The position numbers and the translations under genes were made by a program. DNA of 40,276 nt from Ectopseudomonas guguanensis (GTDB lineage Bacteria > Pseudomonadota > Gammaproteobacteria > Pseudomonadales > Pseudomonadaceae): contig NZ_FNJJ01000003.1 in assembly GCF_900104265.1 (NCBI RefSeq), positions 1-40,276 on the forward strand, in the 5' to 3' direction. This document shows positions 18,805-26,688 of the stretch, in pieces (positions within the stretch are counted from its first letter, which is position 1; the number at the start of each line of letters is the position of its first letter). The notes beneath the pieces were generated by a model, which made no database searches, was not told the origin of the DNA, and worked only from the letters and a program-made list of their open reading frames with translations.

Positions 18805-19250
18805 CTTATGACGCGGACGTTCGGGAAGCCTTTGGTGCGCACGGCGCACCCTACGGACTGGCGTATGTCGCTGGCTCGACGTAGTGCGTAGGGTAGATGT
18901 CGCTTTTACATCCACCAGAGCGGTGGATCGGTAAGGCGCGATCCATCCTGCGGACTTTCGGAGATGCCCCTGACTCTTCGTAGGGTGCGCCGCGCGCACC
19001 GAATTCAGTACGTCGAGTTCGGGAAGTCTTGGTGCGCACGGCGCACCCTACGGACTGGCGTATGTGGCTGGCTCGACGTAGTGCGTAGGGTAGGTGTCGC
19101 TTTTACATCCACCAGAGCGGTGGATCGGTAAGGCGCGATCCATCCTGCGGACTTTCGGAGATGCCCCTGACTCTTCGTAGGGTGCGCCGCGCGCACCGAA
19201 TTCATTACGCGGAGTTCGGGAAGTCTTGGTGCGCATGGCGCACCCTACGG
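18781..19250. repeat. 197-bp tandem repeat, about 2.4 copies
   Basis: Copy 1 is 18781-18978, copy 2 is 18979-19175 and partial copy 3 is 19176-19250. Each unit holds an inverted pair of family B palindromes (about 75 bp) plus about 122 bp containing a fourth palindrome, GTGGATCGGTAAGGCGCGAT, reading into CCATCC. The middle section differs between copies 1 and 2 at only two positions that I noticed. Together with the preceding repeats it fills the whole 18713-19260 gap; I see no gene there. Confidence 0.85.
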
Positions 19251-19260
19251 CGGTCAGCCG

Positions 19261-19905
19261 CTAGACGCTGCTGACCAGCTCGGACGCCGTCGACGGCGCC
19301 GGGGCGACTTCGCAGCCCTTGAGCACCAGGCGGATGATGGTCTGCGCCGCGGCTTCGTAGTCGGCGTCGTCCAGGCTGGCCTTGCCGGTGACGGTGGAAA
19401 TCTGCCAGTCGAAGTCGGCGTAGGTCTGGGTCGCGGCCCAGATGCTGAACAGCAGGTGGTGTGGGTCGACTTTGGCCATCAGGCCCTGGTCGATCCAGCG
19501 CTGGATGCAGGCGATGTTGTGCTTGGCCTGGTCGTTGAGCTGTTCGGTCTGCTCCGGCGACAGGTGCGGGGCACCGTGCATGATCTCGCTGGCAAACACC
19601 TTGGAGGCATGCGGCAGCTCGCGGGAAATACGGATCTTCGAGCGGATGTAGGCGGTCAGTACCTCGCTCGGGTGGCCCGGCTGGTTGAAGGGCGCAGACG
19701 CGGCCAGCAGCGGCTCGATGATGCTTTCCAGGACCTCGCGGTAGAGGTTTTCCTTGGACTTGAAGTAGTAGTAGACATTGGGCTTGGGCAGGCCGGCCTT
19801 GGCCGCGATATCGCTGGTCTTGGTGGCGGCGAAGCCCTTGTCGGCGAACTCTTCGCTGGCCGCGCGCAGGATGAGCTCTTTGTTACGCTCGCGAATGCTG
19901 GTCAT
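19261..19905 (-). CDS. TetR-family regulator, RutR-like
   Basis: This is a DNA-binding transcription regulator of 214 residues from the ATG at 19905; upstream in-frame sequence is intergenic. The N-terminal helix-turn-helix is FADKGFAATKTSDIAAKAGLPKPNVYYYF. The C-terminal half resembles E. coli RutR (YcdC C-terminal domain): SRELPHASKVFASEIMHGAPHL, WIDQGLMAKVDPHHLLFSIWAATQTYADF and ISTVTG. RutR responds to uracil and thymine and binds TTGACCANNTGGTCAA. A similar palindrome lies upstream of this gene and at other purine-cluster promoters, so I infer local control of purine/pyrimidine-related genes. It is divergent from moaA. The ligand is unknown. Confidence 0.88.
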   Translation of the reverse strand: MTSIRERNKELILRAASEEFADKGFAATKTSDIAAKAGLPKPNVYYYFKSKENLYREVLESIIEPLLAASAPFNQPGHPSEVLTAYIRSKIRISRELPHASKVFASEIMHGAPHLSPEQTEQLNDQAKHNIACIQRWIDQGLMAKVDPHHLLFSIWAATQTYADFDWQISTVTGKASLDDADYEAAAQTIIRLVLKGCEVAPAPSTASELVSSV

Positions 19906-20006
19906 AAGGCCCTGTGTTTTCCTCTGCCGCCGGACGGCGGTCGGGCATGGTAGCACCGGCTTTGCGCGAGGCTCAAGGCAGCGGCCACGGGCTGCGCAGC
20001 TGCTAT

Positions 20007-20022
20007 CTGACTCTTGAGTCAA
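20007..20022. promoter_or_regulatory. Putative TetR operator between tetR and moaA
   Basis: CTGACT-CTTG-AGTCAA is a symmetric site with the same half-site spacing as the RutR box. It is immediately beside a GntR-type box and suits autoregulation plus control of moaA. Confidence 0.55.
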
Positions 20023-20026
20023 ATTT

Positions 20027-20036
20027 CTGTATACAA
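20027..20036. promoter_or_regulatory. Putative GntR box between tetR and moaA
   Basis: CTGTATACAA starts 5 bp after the RutR-like palindrome, so two regulators could meet at this promoter. Confidence 0.6.
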
Positions 20037-20117
20037 GAAATGGCTTTTCTGTTTTTATCCTTCGCAGCGACATCCATGACAAAAAGTCTCGGCGCGTGAC
20101 GCTGCAGGAGACCCGCT

Positions 20118-21113
20118 GTGCACACGAACCAACTCGTCGATCCCTTCGGGCGGCGTATCACCTACCTGCGTTTGTCGGTGACCGATCGCTGCGACTTTCG
20201 CTGCACCTACTGCATGAGCGAAGACATGCAGTTCGCCCCGCGCCAGCAGATCCTCAGCCTGGAAGAACTCTATGCTGTGGCCGACGCCTTTATCGGCCTT
20301 GGCGTGCGGCGTATTCGTATCACCGGTGGCGAACCGCTGGTACGCAAGAATCTGCTGAGCCTGCTGCAGCGCCTGGGCGAGCGTGACGAGCTGGATGACC
20401 TGGCGATTACCACCAATGGCTCGCAGCTGGCCGAGATGGCGGCGCCCTTGCGTGCGGCCGGTGTGCGCCGGCTGAACATCAGCCTGGATTCCCTGCAGCG
20501 CGAGCGCTTCGCCGCCTTCACCCGCCGCGACAAGCTCGACCAGGTGCTGGCCGGCATCGACGCCGCGCGCGCCGCCGGCTTCGACAGGATCAAGCTCAAC
20601 AGCGTGGTGCAGAGCGGGCGCAACGACGACGAGGTGCTCGATCTGGTCGAGTTTGCCATCGAGCGCGGCCTGGATATCAGCTTCATCGAGGAAATGCCGC
20701 TGGGCAGCGTGGTCAGCCACAGTCGCGAGCAGACCTTCTGCTCCAGCGACGAGGTGCGCCAGCGTATCGAACAGCGCCATGCGCTGGTGCGCAGCAGCAA
20801 GGTGACTGGTGGCCCTTCGCGCTACTGGCAGGTGGTCGGCACGCAGACCCAGGTGGGATTCATCTCCCCGCACAGCCACAACTTCTGCGGCGACTGCAAC
20901 CGCGTGCGGGTCACTGCCGAAGGCAAGCTGGTGCTCTGCCTCGGCCACGACAACGCGCTGGATCTCAAGCGCCTGTTGCGCGCCCATCCGTGGGACAGCG
21001 AGCGCCTGCGTCAGGCTTTGATCGAGGCGTTGCGTCTGAAGCCCGAGCGGCACCACTTCGCCACCGACGAGCAGGTCCAGGTGGTGCGCTTCATGAGCAT
21101 GACCGGTGGCTGA
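20118..21113 (+). CDS. moaA: GTP 3',8-cyclase MoaA (molybdenum cofactor), cluster paralogue
   Basis: This radical SAM enzyme starts molybdopterin synthesis from GTP. The 331-residue protein begins at GTG 20118, with GCAGGAGA upstream. The N-terminal 4Fe-4S site is CDFRCTYC, ITGGEPL is the SAM-binding GGEP motif, and the second cluster cysteines are in FCGDCNRVRVT and LCLG. It ends SMTGG, the conserved C-terminal GG. Xanthine dehydrogenase is a molybdoenzyme, so a moaA copy (moaA2 in P. aeruginosa naming) under purine-cluster promoter elements could boost cofactor supply during purine growth; that is inference. The binding-protein gene follows after 44 bp, probably co-transcribed. Confidence 0.94.
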   Translation: MHTNQLVDPFGRRITYLRLSVTDRCDFRCTYCMSEDMQFAPRQQILSLEELYAVADAFIGLGVRRIRITGGEPLVRKNLLSLLQRLGERDELDDLAITTNGSQLAEMAAPLRAAGVRRLNISLDSLQRERFAAFTRRDKLDQVLAGIDAARAAGFDRIKLNSVVQSGRNDDEVLDLVEFAIERGLDISFIEEMPLGSVVSHSREQTFCSSDEVRQRIEQRHALVRSSKVTGGPSRYWQVVGTQTQVGFISPHSHNFCGDCNRVRVTAEGKLVLCLGHDNALDLKRLLRAHPWDSERLRQALIEALRLKPERHHFATDEQVQVVRFMSMTGG

Positions 21114-21157
21114 GCCCGTCTGATCGGATTCCCATAACAACAATAAGGAGGCTTTCA

Positions 21158-21997
21158 ATGAAGCCCGTTCTTCTGTGCCTGTTTTCCACCCTTTTGCTGA
21201 CGCCTGCTGCCCTGGCGCAGACCTACATAGTCGGCGTCGAGGAGTTGCCGTTCGCGCCGCATTACAGCCTCGATGGCGAGGGCCAGTACCGTGGTTTTGC
21301 CCGAGAAGTGCTGGATGCCTTCGCCGCCGACAGCGGTGTCGGCCTGAGCTACAAGGCGCTACCCGTGGATCAGTTGCTGCCGGCCCTGCAGCGTGGCGAG
21401 ATCGATCTCAAGTACCCCGACAGTCCGCATTGGGCCGGCGCGCAGAAGGCCGGCATGACGCTGCACTACAGTCAGGCCGTGGTCGATTACGTCGACGGCG
21501 TGCTGGTGGCACCGCAGCGAAAGGGGCAGGCAGTGGAGAGGCTCGGTCGTCTGGCCATGGTCCGGGGCTGGACGCCGCGCGGTTACGAGCAAGCCATCGA
21601 CAGCGGGCAGATCCAGCTGAGCTACAGCGACGATCTACGCCAGATGATCCGTCAGGCGTTGAAGCAGGACACCGATGGCGCCTACTTCAACGTGGTGGTG
21701 GCCACGCATTATCTGGACAACATCCGCGCACGGCCCGGTGCGCTGGTGTTCGACCCCAAGCTGCCGCACACCCGCGGCAGCTTCCACCTGTCGAGCCTGC
21801 GTCATCCGCAACTGATCGCCCGTTTCGATCGCTTTCTCGTCGAGCGCTCGGCACAGGTGGCGGCGCTCAAGGCGAGTCATCGCGTAGAGGCCAATCTCGA
21901 TAGCGACTACCTCGGCCTGGAGCAATGGAAAGTGGACTATTTCGAGCGCCAGAAAGCCAAAGCCGGCGCACAGGCGCCGGCTTTGTCCACTCGATAA
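21158..21997 (+). CDS. Periplasmic solute-binding-like protein
   Basis: This 279-residue protein has a clear Sec signal peptide (MKPVLLCLFSTLLLTPAALA, cleavage before QTYIVG) and an SBP_bac_3-like fold: VGVEELPFAPHYSLDGEGQYRGFAREVLDAF, then GEIDLKYPDSPHW and an extended C-terminal lobe. The start ATG at 21158 has AAGGAGG seven bases before it; upstream frame sequence overlaps moaA and is not coding. No ABC permease genes accompany it, so it may serve a distant transporter or act as a sensor/chaperone. A homologue follows moaA2 in P. aeruginosa as I recall. The ligand is unknown. Confidence 0.85.
   Translation: MKPVLLCLFSTLLLTPAALAQTYIVGVEELPFAPHYSLDGEGQYRGFAREVLDAFAADSGVGLSYKALPVDQLLPALQRGEIDLKYPDSPHWAGAQKAGMTLHYSQAVVDYVDGVLVAPQRKGQAVERLGRLAMVRGWTPRGYEQAIDSGQIQLSYSDDLRQMIRQALKQDTDGAYFNVVVATHYLDNIRARPGALVFDPKLPHTRGSFHLSSLRHPQLIARFDRFLVERSAQVAALKASHRVEANLDSDYLGLEQWKVDYFERQKAKAGAQAPALSTR
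21959..21984 (+). terminator. Terminator-like hairpin inside the end of the binding-protein gene
   Basis: AAAGCCGGCGC-acag-GCGCCGGCTTT is a perfect 11-bp stem. It is wholly within the coding frame (residues KAGAQAPAL), 13 bp before the end of the stop codon. The T-tract is short. Confidence 0.5.
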
Positions 21998-22000
21998 GGG

Positions 22001-22149
22001 CTTAGCAGGCCGTTGAAAAGCGTAGGTGAGGCAGCCAGTGCAAGGCAAAAACAGGCGAAAAAGCGGAGTTTACGAGTTGTAAATGAGCATTTTGAGCCTG
22101 TTTTTAACGCAGCAATGGCAACGCAGGTAGTTTTTCAACAGCCTGTTAG
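22001..22149. mobile_element. MITE-like element with TTGAAAA inverted ends
   Basis: The left end CTTAGCAGGCCGTTGAAAA (22001-22019) and the right end, which reads CTAACAGGCTGTTGAAAAA from 22149 inward, are inverted repeats. Inside, AAAAACAGGC (22047-22056) pairs with GCCTGTTTTT (22096-22105). The 149-bp unit has no coding capacity, and its right end supplies the stop codon of the NCS1 permease. Similar sequences are, from memory, common in Pseudomonas intergenic DNA. Confidence 0.6.
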
Positions 22150-23612
22150 AGGGTGGCGTCGGCGCGCTTCAGCGCCTGCGCCTGGCCGCGCATCAGACCG
22201 TAGTGCAGTAGCGCGCCGAGCAGGGCGCCAAGCAGCCAGGAATAGCCCGACAGCTGGGTCAGAACGGGCGCCCAGACCGACGCGACGGAGAACACCGAGG
22301 CGATGGCAAAGGCGATCAGCGCCTTGCGGTTCCAGCCGCCGTCGAAGTAGTAGGCCGAGCCGACTTCGGCGCTGAACAGCTGCTGCAGGTCGAGCTTGCG
22401 CCGGCGCACCAGGTAATAGTCGACGACGATGATGCCGTACAGCGGCGCCAGCACGGCGCCGAGGGTGTCGACGAAGGCGGCGATGCCGACGTTGCTGATG
22501 AAGGCGACCCACAGCGCGCCGATGAAGAAGGCGATGCCGGCGGTGATGAAGCCGCCGGTGCGCGCGCTGATATGTGCCGGGGCCAGGTTGGCCAGGTCAT
22601 AGGCCGGCGGGATGAAGTTGGCCACCAGATTGATGCCCACGGTCGCGGCGAAGAAGGTCAGCGCGGCGATGATGGTCAGGGTCAGGTTATCGACGCGCGC
22701 GACGATGTCGGTGGGGTTGGTCAGCGTCTCGCCGAACACCACCACGGTACCCGCGGTGATCACCAGGGCGATCAGCGAGAAGAACGCCAGGCTCACCGGC
22801 AGGCCGAGGAAGTTGCCGATGGTCATCTGCTTCTCGCTTTTGACGAAGCGGGCGAAGTCGCCATAGTTGATCACCACCGCGGCGAAGTAGGCGACCATGG
22901 TGCCGACCACCGCGAAGAAGGCAGCCACCGGGCCGGCCTTGTATTCACCGGTGCCACTGAAGATGTTGCCCAGTTCACTGAGCAGGCTGGGGCCGGCCTT
23001 GTACCAGATCAGGCCCATCAGCGCGATCATCACCACATACACCAGCGGCCCGGCCCAGTTGAGGAAGCGGGTGATCCAGCTCATGCCGCAGACGAACAAC
23101 GCCACCTGGAACAGGCAGACGATCACGTAGGACAGCCAGCCGATGGCGGTCAGGCCCATGTATACGGCCGGGTCCTGCGGTTGCAGCAGCGAGTTGAGCA
23201 GCAGCGCCACCGCGGTGGAGGCGAAGTAGGTCTGCACGCCGTACCAGAAGATGGCGACGATACCGCGTACCAGGGCGGGGAAGTTGGCGCCGCGCACACC
23301 CATGCTGGCGCGGGCGAACACCGGGAAGGGAATGCCGTACTTGACGCTGGGTTTGCCGGTCAGCTGTACCAGGCCCATGACGATGAAGCCGGCGAGGACG
23401 ATGCCGGCCAGTACCGCCCAGCCATTGAGCCCGTAGGAGATGAACAGCGTCGCCGCCAGGGTGTAGCCGAACAGACTCTGAATGTCGTTCGACCAGACGT
23501 TGAAGATCTCGAACCAGCCCCAGGTACGTTTCTCGGGAGCCAGGGGGGCGAGATCCTCGTTGTGCAGCGAGGTATCGATGTGCTTGATGCGGAAATCTTC
23601 GGCGTTGGACAT
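22146..23612 (-). CDS. NCS1 family nucleobase/allantoin-type permease
   Basis: This is an inner-membrane nucleobase:cation symporter-1 of 488 residues from the ATG at 23612, preceded by GGGAG; the frame upstream runs through operator sequence and is not coding. Twelve membrane segments are expected. NCS1 hallmarks are WGWFEIFNVWSNDIQSLFGYTLAATLF near the N-terminus, KPSVKYGIPFPVFARASMGVRGANFPALVRGIVAIFWYGVQT and YGIIVVDYYLVRR near the C-terminus. Its place in a purine/ureide cluster suggests allantoin, uric acid, cytosine or hydantoin-type substrates, not resolvable here. The long 5' region has three GntR-type boxes and an RutR-like palindrome. Confidence 0.92.
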   Translation of the reverse strand: MSNAEDFRIKHIDTSLHNEDLAPLAPEKRTWGWFEIFNVWSNDIQSLFGYTLAATLFISYGLNGWAVLAGIVLAGFIVMGLVQLTGKPSVKYGIPFPVFARASMGVRGANFPALVRGIVAIFWYGVQTYFASTAVALLLNSLLQPQDPAVYMGLTAIGWLSYVIVCLFQVALFVCGMSWITRFLNWAGPLVYVVMIALMGLIWYKAGPSLLSELGNIFSGTGEYKAGPVAAFFAVVGTMVAYFAAVVINYGDFARFVKSEKQMTIGNFLGLPVSLAFFSLIALVITAGTVVVFGETLTNPTDIVARVDNLTLTIIAALTFFAATVGINLVANFIPPAYDLANLAPAHISARTGGFITAGIAFFIGALWVAFISNVGIAAFVDTLGAVLAPLYGIIVVDYYLVRRRKLDLQQLFSAEVGSAYYFDGGWNRKALIAFAIASVFSVASVWAPVLTQLSGYSWLLGALLGALLHYGLMRGQAQALKRADATL

Positions 23613-23709
23613 GGACAGCTCCCAGTTTTGTTCTTGCGCCGCGACGGCGTATGAGGAGGTTTGTCTGCAGGTTTCGTTCCGATTTTGTATTCGTGTCATG
23701 ACTGAATCT

Positions 23710-23719
23710 GTGTATACAG
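23710..23719. promoter_or_regulatory. Putative GntR box 1 upstream of NCS1 gene
   Basis: GTGTATACAG with the core TGTATACA, 98 bp upstream of the start codon. Confidence 0.5.
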
Positions 23720-23755
23720 CCATTTCAACAGTGTTTCGGTAGGAACCTGTTTGTC

Positions 23756-23765
23756 TTGTACACAG
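23756..23765. promoter_or_regulatory. Putative GntR box 2 upstream of NCS1 gene
   Basis: TTGTACACAG, a close variant, 46 bp (about four helical turns) from the previous box. Confidence 0.45.
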
Positions 23766-23798
23766 AAAATTCGTTGCTGAATATGGCTTTCGGACAGA

Positions 23799-23808
23799 TT
23801 GCACACAA
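23799..23808. promoter_or_regulatory. Putative GntR box 3 upstream of NCS1 gene
   Basis: TTGCACACAA, a weaker variant, 43 bp from the second. The regular spacing of the three sites hints at cooperative binding. Confidence 0.4.
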
Positions 23809-23834
23809 AAAATAGAAATATTGTGATCAAAAAC

Positions 23835-23850
23835 TTGACCTTGCGGTCAG
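23835..23850. promoter_or_regulatory. Putative RutR-like operator upstream of NCS1 gene
   Basis: TTGACC-TTGC-GGTCAG matches TTGACC-N4-GGTCAA at 11 of 12 defined positions. Confidence 0.6.
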
Positions 23851-23973
23851 TTGAGTGCTTGCAAGTCGTTGATGAAAAAGCCGGATAGGCGGCCCGATTC
23901 TGCACCGATGCGGTGCCTGCCCTGATTGCGGAGCGCCGGGTTGGTGCGGCGATTCAAGCCGGTTTGATAAAGG

Positions 23974-24055
23974 CGGTGCGCACGGCGCACCCCACGGCCC
24001 GAGGTAGATGGCCGTGTGCACTGGGTGCGCATTCGTAGGGTGCGCCGTGCGCACC
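23974..24055. repeat. Family B palindromic repeat pair
   Basis: GGTGCGCACGGCGCACCCCA at 23974 and CGTAGGGTGCGCCGTGCGCA at 24034 face each other. With the operators and the terminator they account for most of the 23613-24165 gap; I see no gene there. Confidence 0.75.
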
Positions 24056-24077
24056 AGCCTTTCCGTTCGGTGCAAAG

Positions 24078-24115
24078 AAAAAGGGGGAAGGGCGCGAACG
24101 CCCGTCCCCCTTTTT
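24078..24115. terminator. Bidirectional intrinsic terminator
   Basis: AAAAAGGGGG and CCCCCTTTTT flank an inner GGGCG/CGCCC stem. Read on the minus strand it ends in a T-run, 50 bp after the tsx-like stop, so it ends the NCS2-tsx transcript. Confidence 0.8.
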
Positions 24116-24165
24116 ACCCGGCCGCCGTCCCTACCCGACGTCGGCCAAGTTCGTTGCGGCAGTGG

Positions 24166-25026
24166 TCAGAAGTGGTACTTGACCAGTGCCTGCACAGCCG
24201 TCTGGTCGAAGCGATCGCCCGAACCATCCACCGGTTTCACGCCGTACTTGGCGCGCCACATGTTGATCTCGGTGCCGACGTAGAGCTGGCGCTCCTTGCC
24301 GAACAGGGCCTTGCCGGCGTCCCACTTGACCTGGATCGAGGAGCCCACCGAGGTCTGGGTGCCGGCATCGCGCGACGGCGAGCGCCAGTCGACGAAGCCG
24401 TCGACGACGAAATCCTGATCGCCCAGGCTGAAGGGGTACGCGGCGCTGACGGTCAGCTGGGTGGCGTAGCCGTTGCTGTCGGCATCCTTGAAGAAGGTGT
24501 GGTTGTTGATCTTGACCCGGTACAGATTGGTCTTGAAGTAGTTGAAGCCGGGAATCTCCCAGTCCAGGCCGACGCCGTACAGGTAGTTCTCCGGGCCGGG
24601 GCCGCCTTCGCCTTTCTCGTAGGTGAAGGCGGCGTAGACGTCCTTGATCGGACCGGCAGCCAGCTTCTGCCCGGTCAGCCAACTCAGGCTGATGCGCGGG
24701 GAGAATTCCATGTAGTAGAAGGAATTCTTGTCATGCTGGCGGAAGGTGCCGTTGTCGAAGCTGCCGCGCGACTGCACGTTGTCGGCGCTGATGTAGTCGA
24801 GGAAATAGAAGACGTCGCCCCAGACCCAGCCGCTGGCGTGCTCGAAGGTGAAGGTGGTCTGGGTGCGCTGCTCCTCGCCATTGAAGTTCATGCGCTGGAA
24901 GTTCTCGCCATACAGGTAGGACAGGCTGTTGTCCTGCCAGTACAGCAGGTCGCCGGCGAGGGCCTGCTGGCCGGCGAGCAGGCCGGCAGAGAGCGCGAAG
25001 CAGTGAGGCAGATGCTTGAGTTTCAT
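24166..25026 (-). CDS. Tsx-like nucleoside-specific outer-membrane channel
   Basis: This is an outer-membrane beta-barrel of the nucleoside-specific channel-forming family (Channel_Tsx) with 286 residues. The signal peptide ends AGQQALA before GDLLYWQDNSLSYLYG. Aromatic-rich amphipathic strands recur throughout (FTFEHASGWVWGDVFYFLDY, NSFYYMEFSPRISLSWLTG), and the chain ends VKYHF with the terminal Phe required for barrel assembly. It lies 77 bp downstream of the NCS2 permease on the same strand and before a strong terminator, so it likely belongs to a permease-porin operon for purine or nucleoside uptake. Exact substrate preference is unknown. Confidence 0.9.
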   Translation of the reverse strand: MKLKHLPHCFALSAGLLAGQQALAGDLLYWQDNSLSYLYGENFQRMNFNGEEQRTQTTFTFEHASGWVWGDVFYFLDYISADNVQSRGSFDNGTFRQHDKNSFYYMEFSPRISLSWLTGQKLAAGPIKDVYAAFTYEKGEGGPGPENYLYGVGLDWEIPGFNYFKTNLYRVKINNHTFFKDADSNGYATQLTVSAAYPFSLGDQDFVVDGFVDWRSPSRDAGTQTSVGSSIQVKWDAGKALFGKERQLYVGTEINMWRAKYGVKPVDGSGDRFDQTAVQALVKYHF

Positions 25027-25060
25027 GGGTTTTCCTTATTGTTGGCGTGCAAGCGGACAA

Positions 25061-25084
25061 CTCCCGGCGGCGCAGCACCGGGAG
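25061..25084. other. Intercistronic hairpin between NCS2 and tsx-like genes
   Basis: CTCCCGG and CCGGGAG form a 7-bp stem with a 10-nt loop. No T-tract follows; it may act in mRNA processing or stability. Confidence 0.4.
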
Positions 25085-25103
25085 GGGTAAGGGTAAAAGG
25101 GGA

Positions 25104-26606
25104 TCAGCCGGAGCGTGTGGTGGTGGCCAGGTCGCGGCTCAGGGTCTTCAGGCTGCTGTCGTCGATGTGATCGTCGTCCTCGCGGTTCTGCAGCACGGTG
25201 TGCAGGTGCGCTTCGGGATCGTAGTCGTCTTCCTCCACTTCGTGAGCTTCATCGGGCAGGAAGATGTTGAGCAGAATGGCACTGAAGGCGCCGATGGTGA
25301 TGGGCGAGCCGAAGATGTTCTTCAGCACGTCGGGCATGTGCGACAGCACGTCCGGCACGCCGGCCACGCCCAGGCCCATGCCCAGCGAGATGGCCACGAT
25401 CAGCACATTGCGACGGTGCAGGCCGGCTTCGCTGAGGATCTTGATACCGGCCACGGCGACGGTACCGAACATGATCAGGGTGGCGCCGCCCAATACAGGC
25501 TTGGGCATCAATTGCAGCACCGCGCCGACTGCCGGGAACAGGCCGAGCAGCACCAGGATGCCGGCGATATAGAAGGCCACGTGACGGCTGGCCACGCCGG
25601 TGAGCTGGATCACCCCGTTGTTCTGGCTGAAGGTGGTCATCGGCAGGCTGTTGAACATGGCGGCGACCGCCGAGTTGCAGCCGTCGGCCAGCACCCCGGA
25701 CTTGATCCGGCGCATGTACAGCGGCCCCTTGACCGGCTGTTTGGAGATGATCGAGTTGGCGGTCAGATCGCCGGCGGTTTCCAGCGGGGTGATCAGGAAG
25801 ATCACGGCGATGGGCACGAAGGCGATCCAGTCGAAGCCGAAGCCGTACTTGAAAGGCTGCGGCACGCTGATCAGCGGCACCTCGGCCATGTTGGCGAAGT
25901 CCACCCGGCCGGTGAACCAGGCCACCGCGAAGCCCAGGGCCAGGCCGATGATCACCGCCGACAGGCGCAACACCTGCGAGGAGGCGCGGTTGAGCAGGAC
26001 GATGGTGCCCAGTACCAGGCCGCCGAGGGCCAGGTGGTGCAGGGCGCCGAGATCCGCTGCGCCGTAACCGCCGGCTAGATCGGTCATGCCCACCTTGATC
26101 AGCGACAGGCCCATCAGGCAGATGATGGTACCGGTCACCACCGGGGTGATCACCTTGCGCAGCTTGTTGATGAACTGGCTGAAGACGATCTCGACGAAGG
26201 CGGCGCAGAAGCAGATGCCGAACAGCGCGGCGAGTATCTCCTCCTCGCTGGCGCCGCGCCCCTTGACGATGAAGCCGGCACTCAGGATCACGCTGAGAAA
26301 GCCGAAACTGGTGCCCTGCAGGCACAGCAGGCCGGAGCCGATCGGGCCGATGCGCTTGGCCTGAACGAAGGTGCCGAGGCCGGAGACGAACAGCGCCATG
26401 CTCACCAGATACGGCACATGAGCGCCGAGGCCCAGCGCGCTGCCGACGATCAGGGTGGGGGTGATGATGCCGACGAAGCTGGCCAGCACATGCTGCAGCG
26501 CCGCGAAGATGGCTGGCGCGAACGCTGGCGTGTCGTCCAGCTGGTAGATCAGGTCGCTATTGCCGGAAGGGGCAGCGGGGGTAGGGGTGTTGCTGTCTGT
26601 GGTCAT
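25104..26606 (-). CDS. NCS2 family xanthine/urate-type permease
   Basis: This is a nucleobase:cation symporter-2 protein of 500 residues with about 14 membrane segments, resembling E. coli XanP/XanQ. The conserved QH motif is in ALQHVLASFVGIITP, the acidic substrate-site segment is PLETAGDLTA, and the NAT signature is QNNGVIQLTGVASR. The unusually acidic, His-rich cytosolic tail (VEEDDYDPEAHLHTVLQNREDDDHID, in the last 50 residues) is beyond the family core. It is first gene of an operon with the Tsx-like porin. GntR-type boxes and an RutR-like site lie upstream. Xanthine or uric acid is the likely substrate, by family. Confidence 0.93.
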   Translation of the reverse strand: MTTDSNTPTPAAPSGNSDLIYQLDDTPAFAPAIFAALQHVLASFVGIITPTLIVGSALGLGAHVPYLVSMALFVSGLGTFVQAKRIGPIGSGLLCLQGTSFGFLSVILSAGFIVKGRGASEEEILAALFGICFCAAFVEIVFSQFINKLRKVITPVVTGTIICLMGLSLIKVGMTDLAGGYGAADLGALHHLALGGLVLGTIVLLNRASSQVLRLSAVIIGLALGFAVAWFTGRVDFANMAEVPLISVPQPFKYGFGFDWIAFVPIAVIFLITPLETAGDLTANSIISKQPVKGPLYMRRIKSGVLADGCNSAVAAMFNSLPMTTFSQNNGVIQLTGVASRHVAFYIAGILVLLGLFPAVGAVLQLMPKPVLGGATLIMFGTVAVAGIKILSEAGLHRRNVLIVAISLGMGLGVAGVPDVLSHMPDVLKNIFGSPITIGAFSAILLNIFLPDEAHEVEEDDYDPEAHLHTVLQNREDDDHIDDSSLKTLSRDLATTTRSG

Positions 26607-26688
26607 GTCATAGCCTGCCAGTTGTTTTTATACGGTCATGGGCTTGCACGAGGCTTCACGGCACCTCTGAACTGATCGACCTGCAAAG

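Noticed and set aside
18259..19236. Minus-strand frames of 62-246 codons across the repeat array
   Set aside because: They recur because the 197-bp DNA unit is tandemly repeated, and part overlaps the GlcG-like gene. The coding-like repetition is a by-product.
18781..19250. Possible CRISPR array
   Set aside because: The units are long (197 bp), the sequence between the palindromes is itself repeated and not unique, and no cas gene is near.
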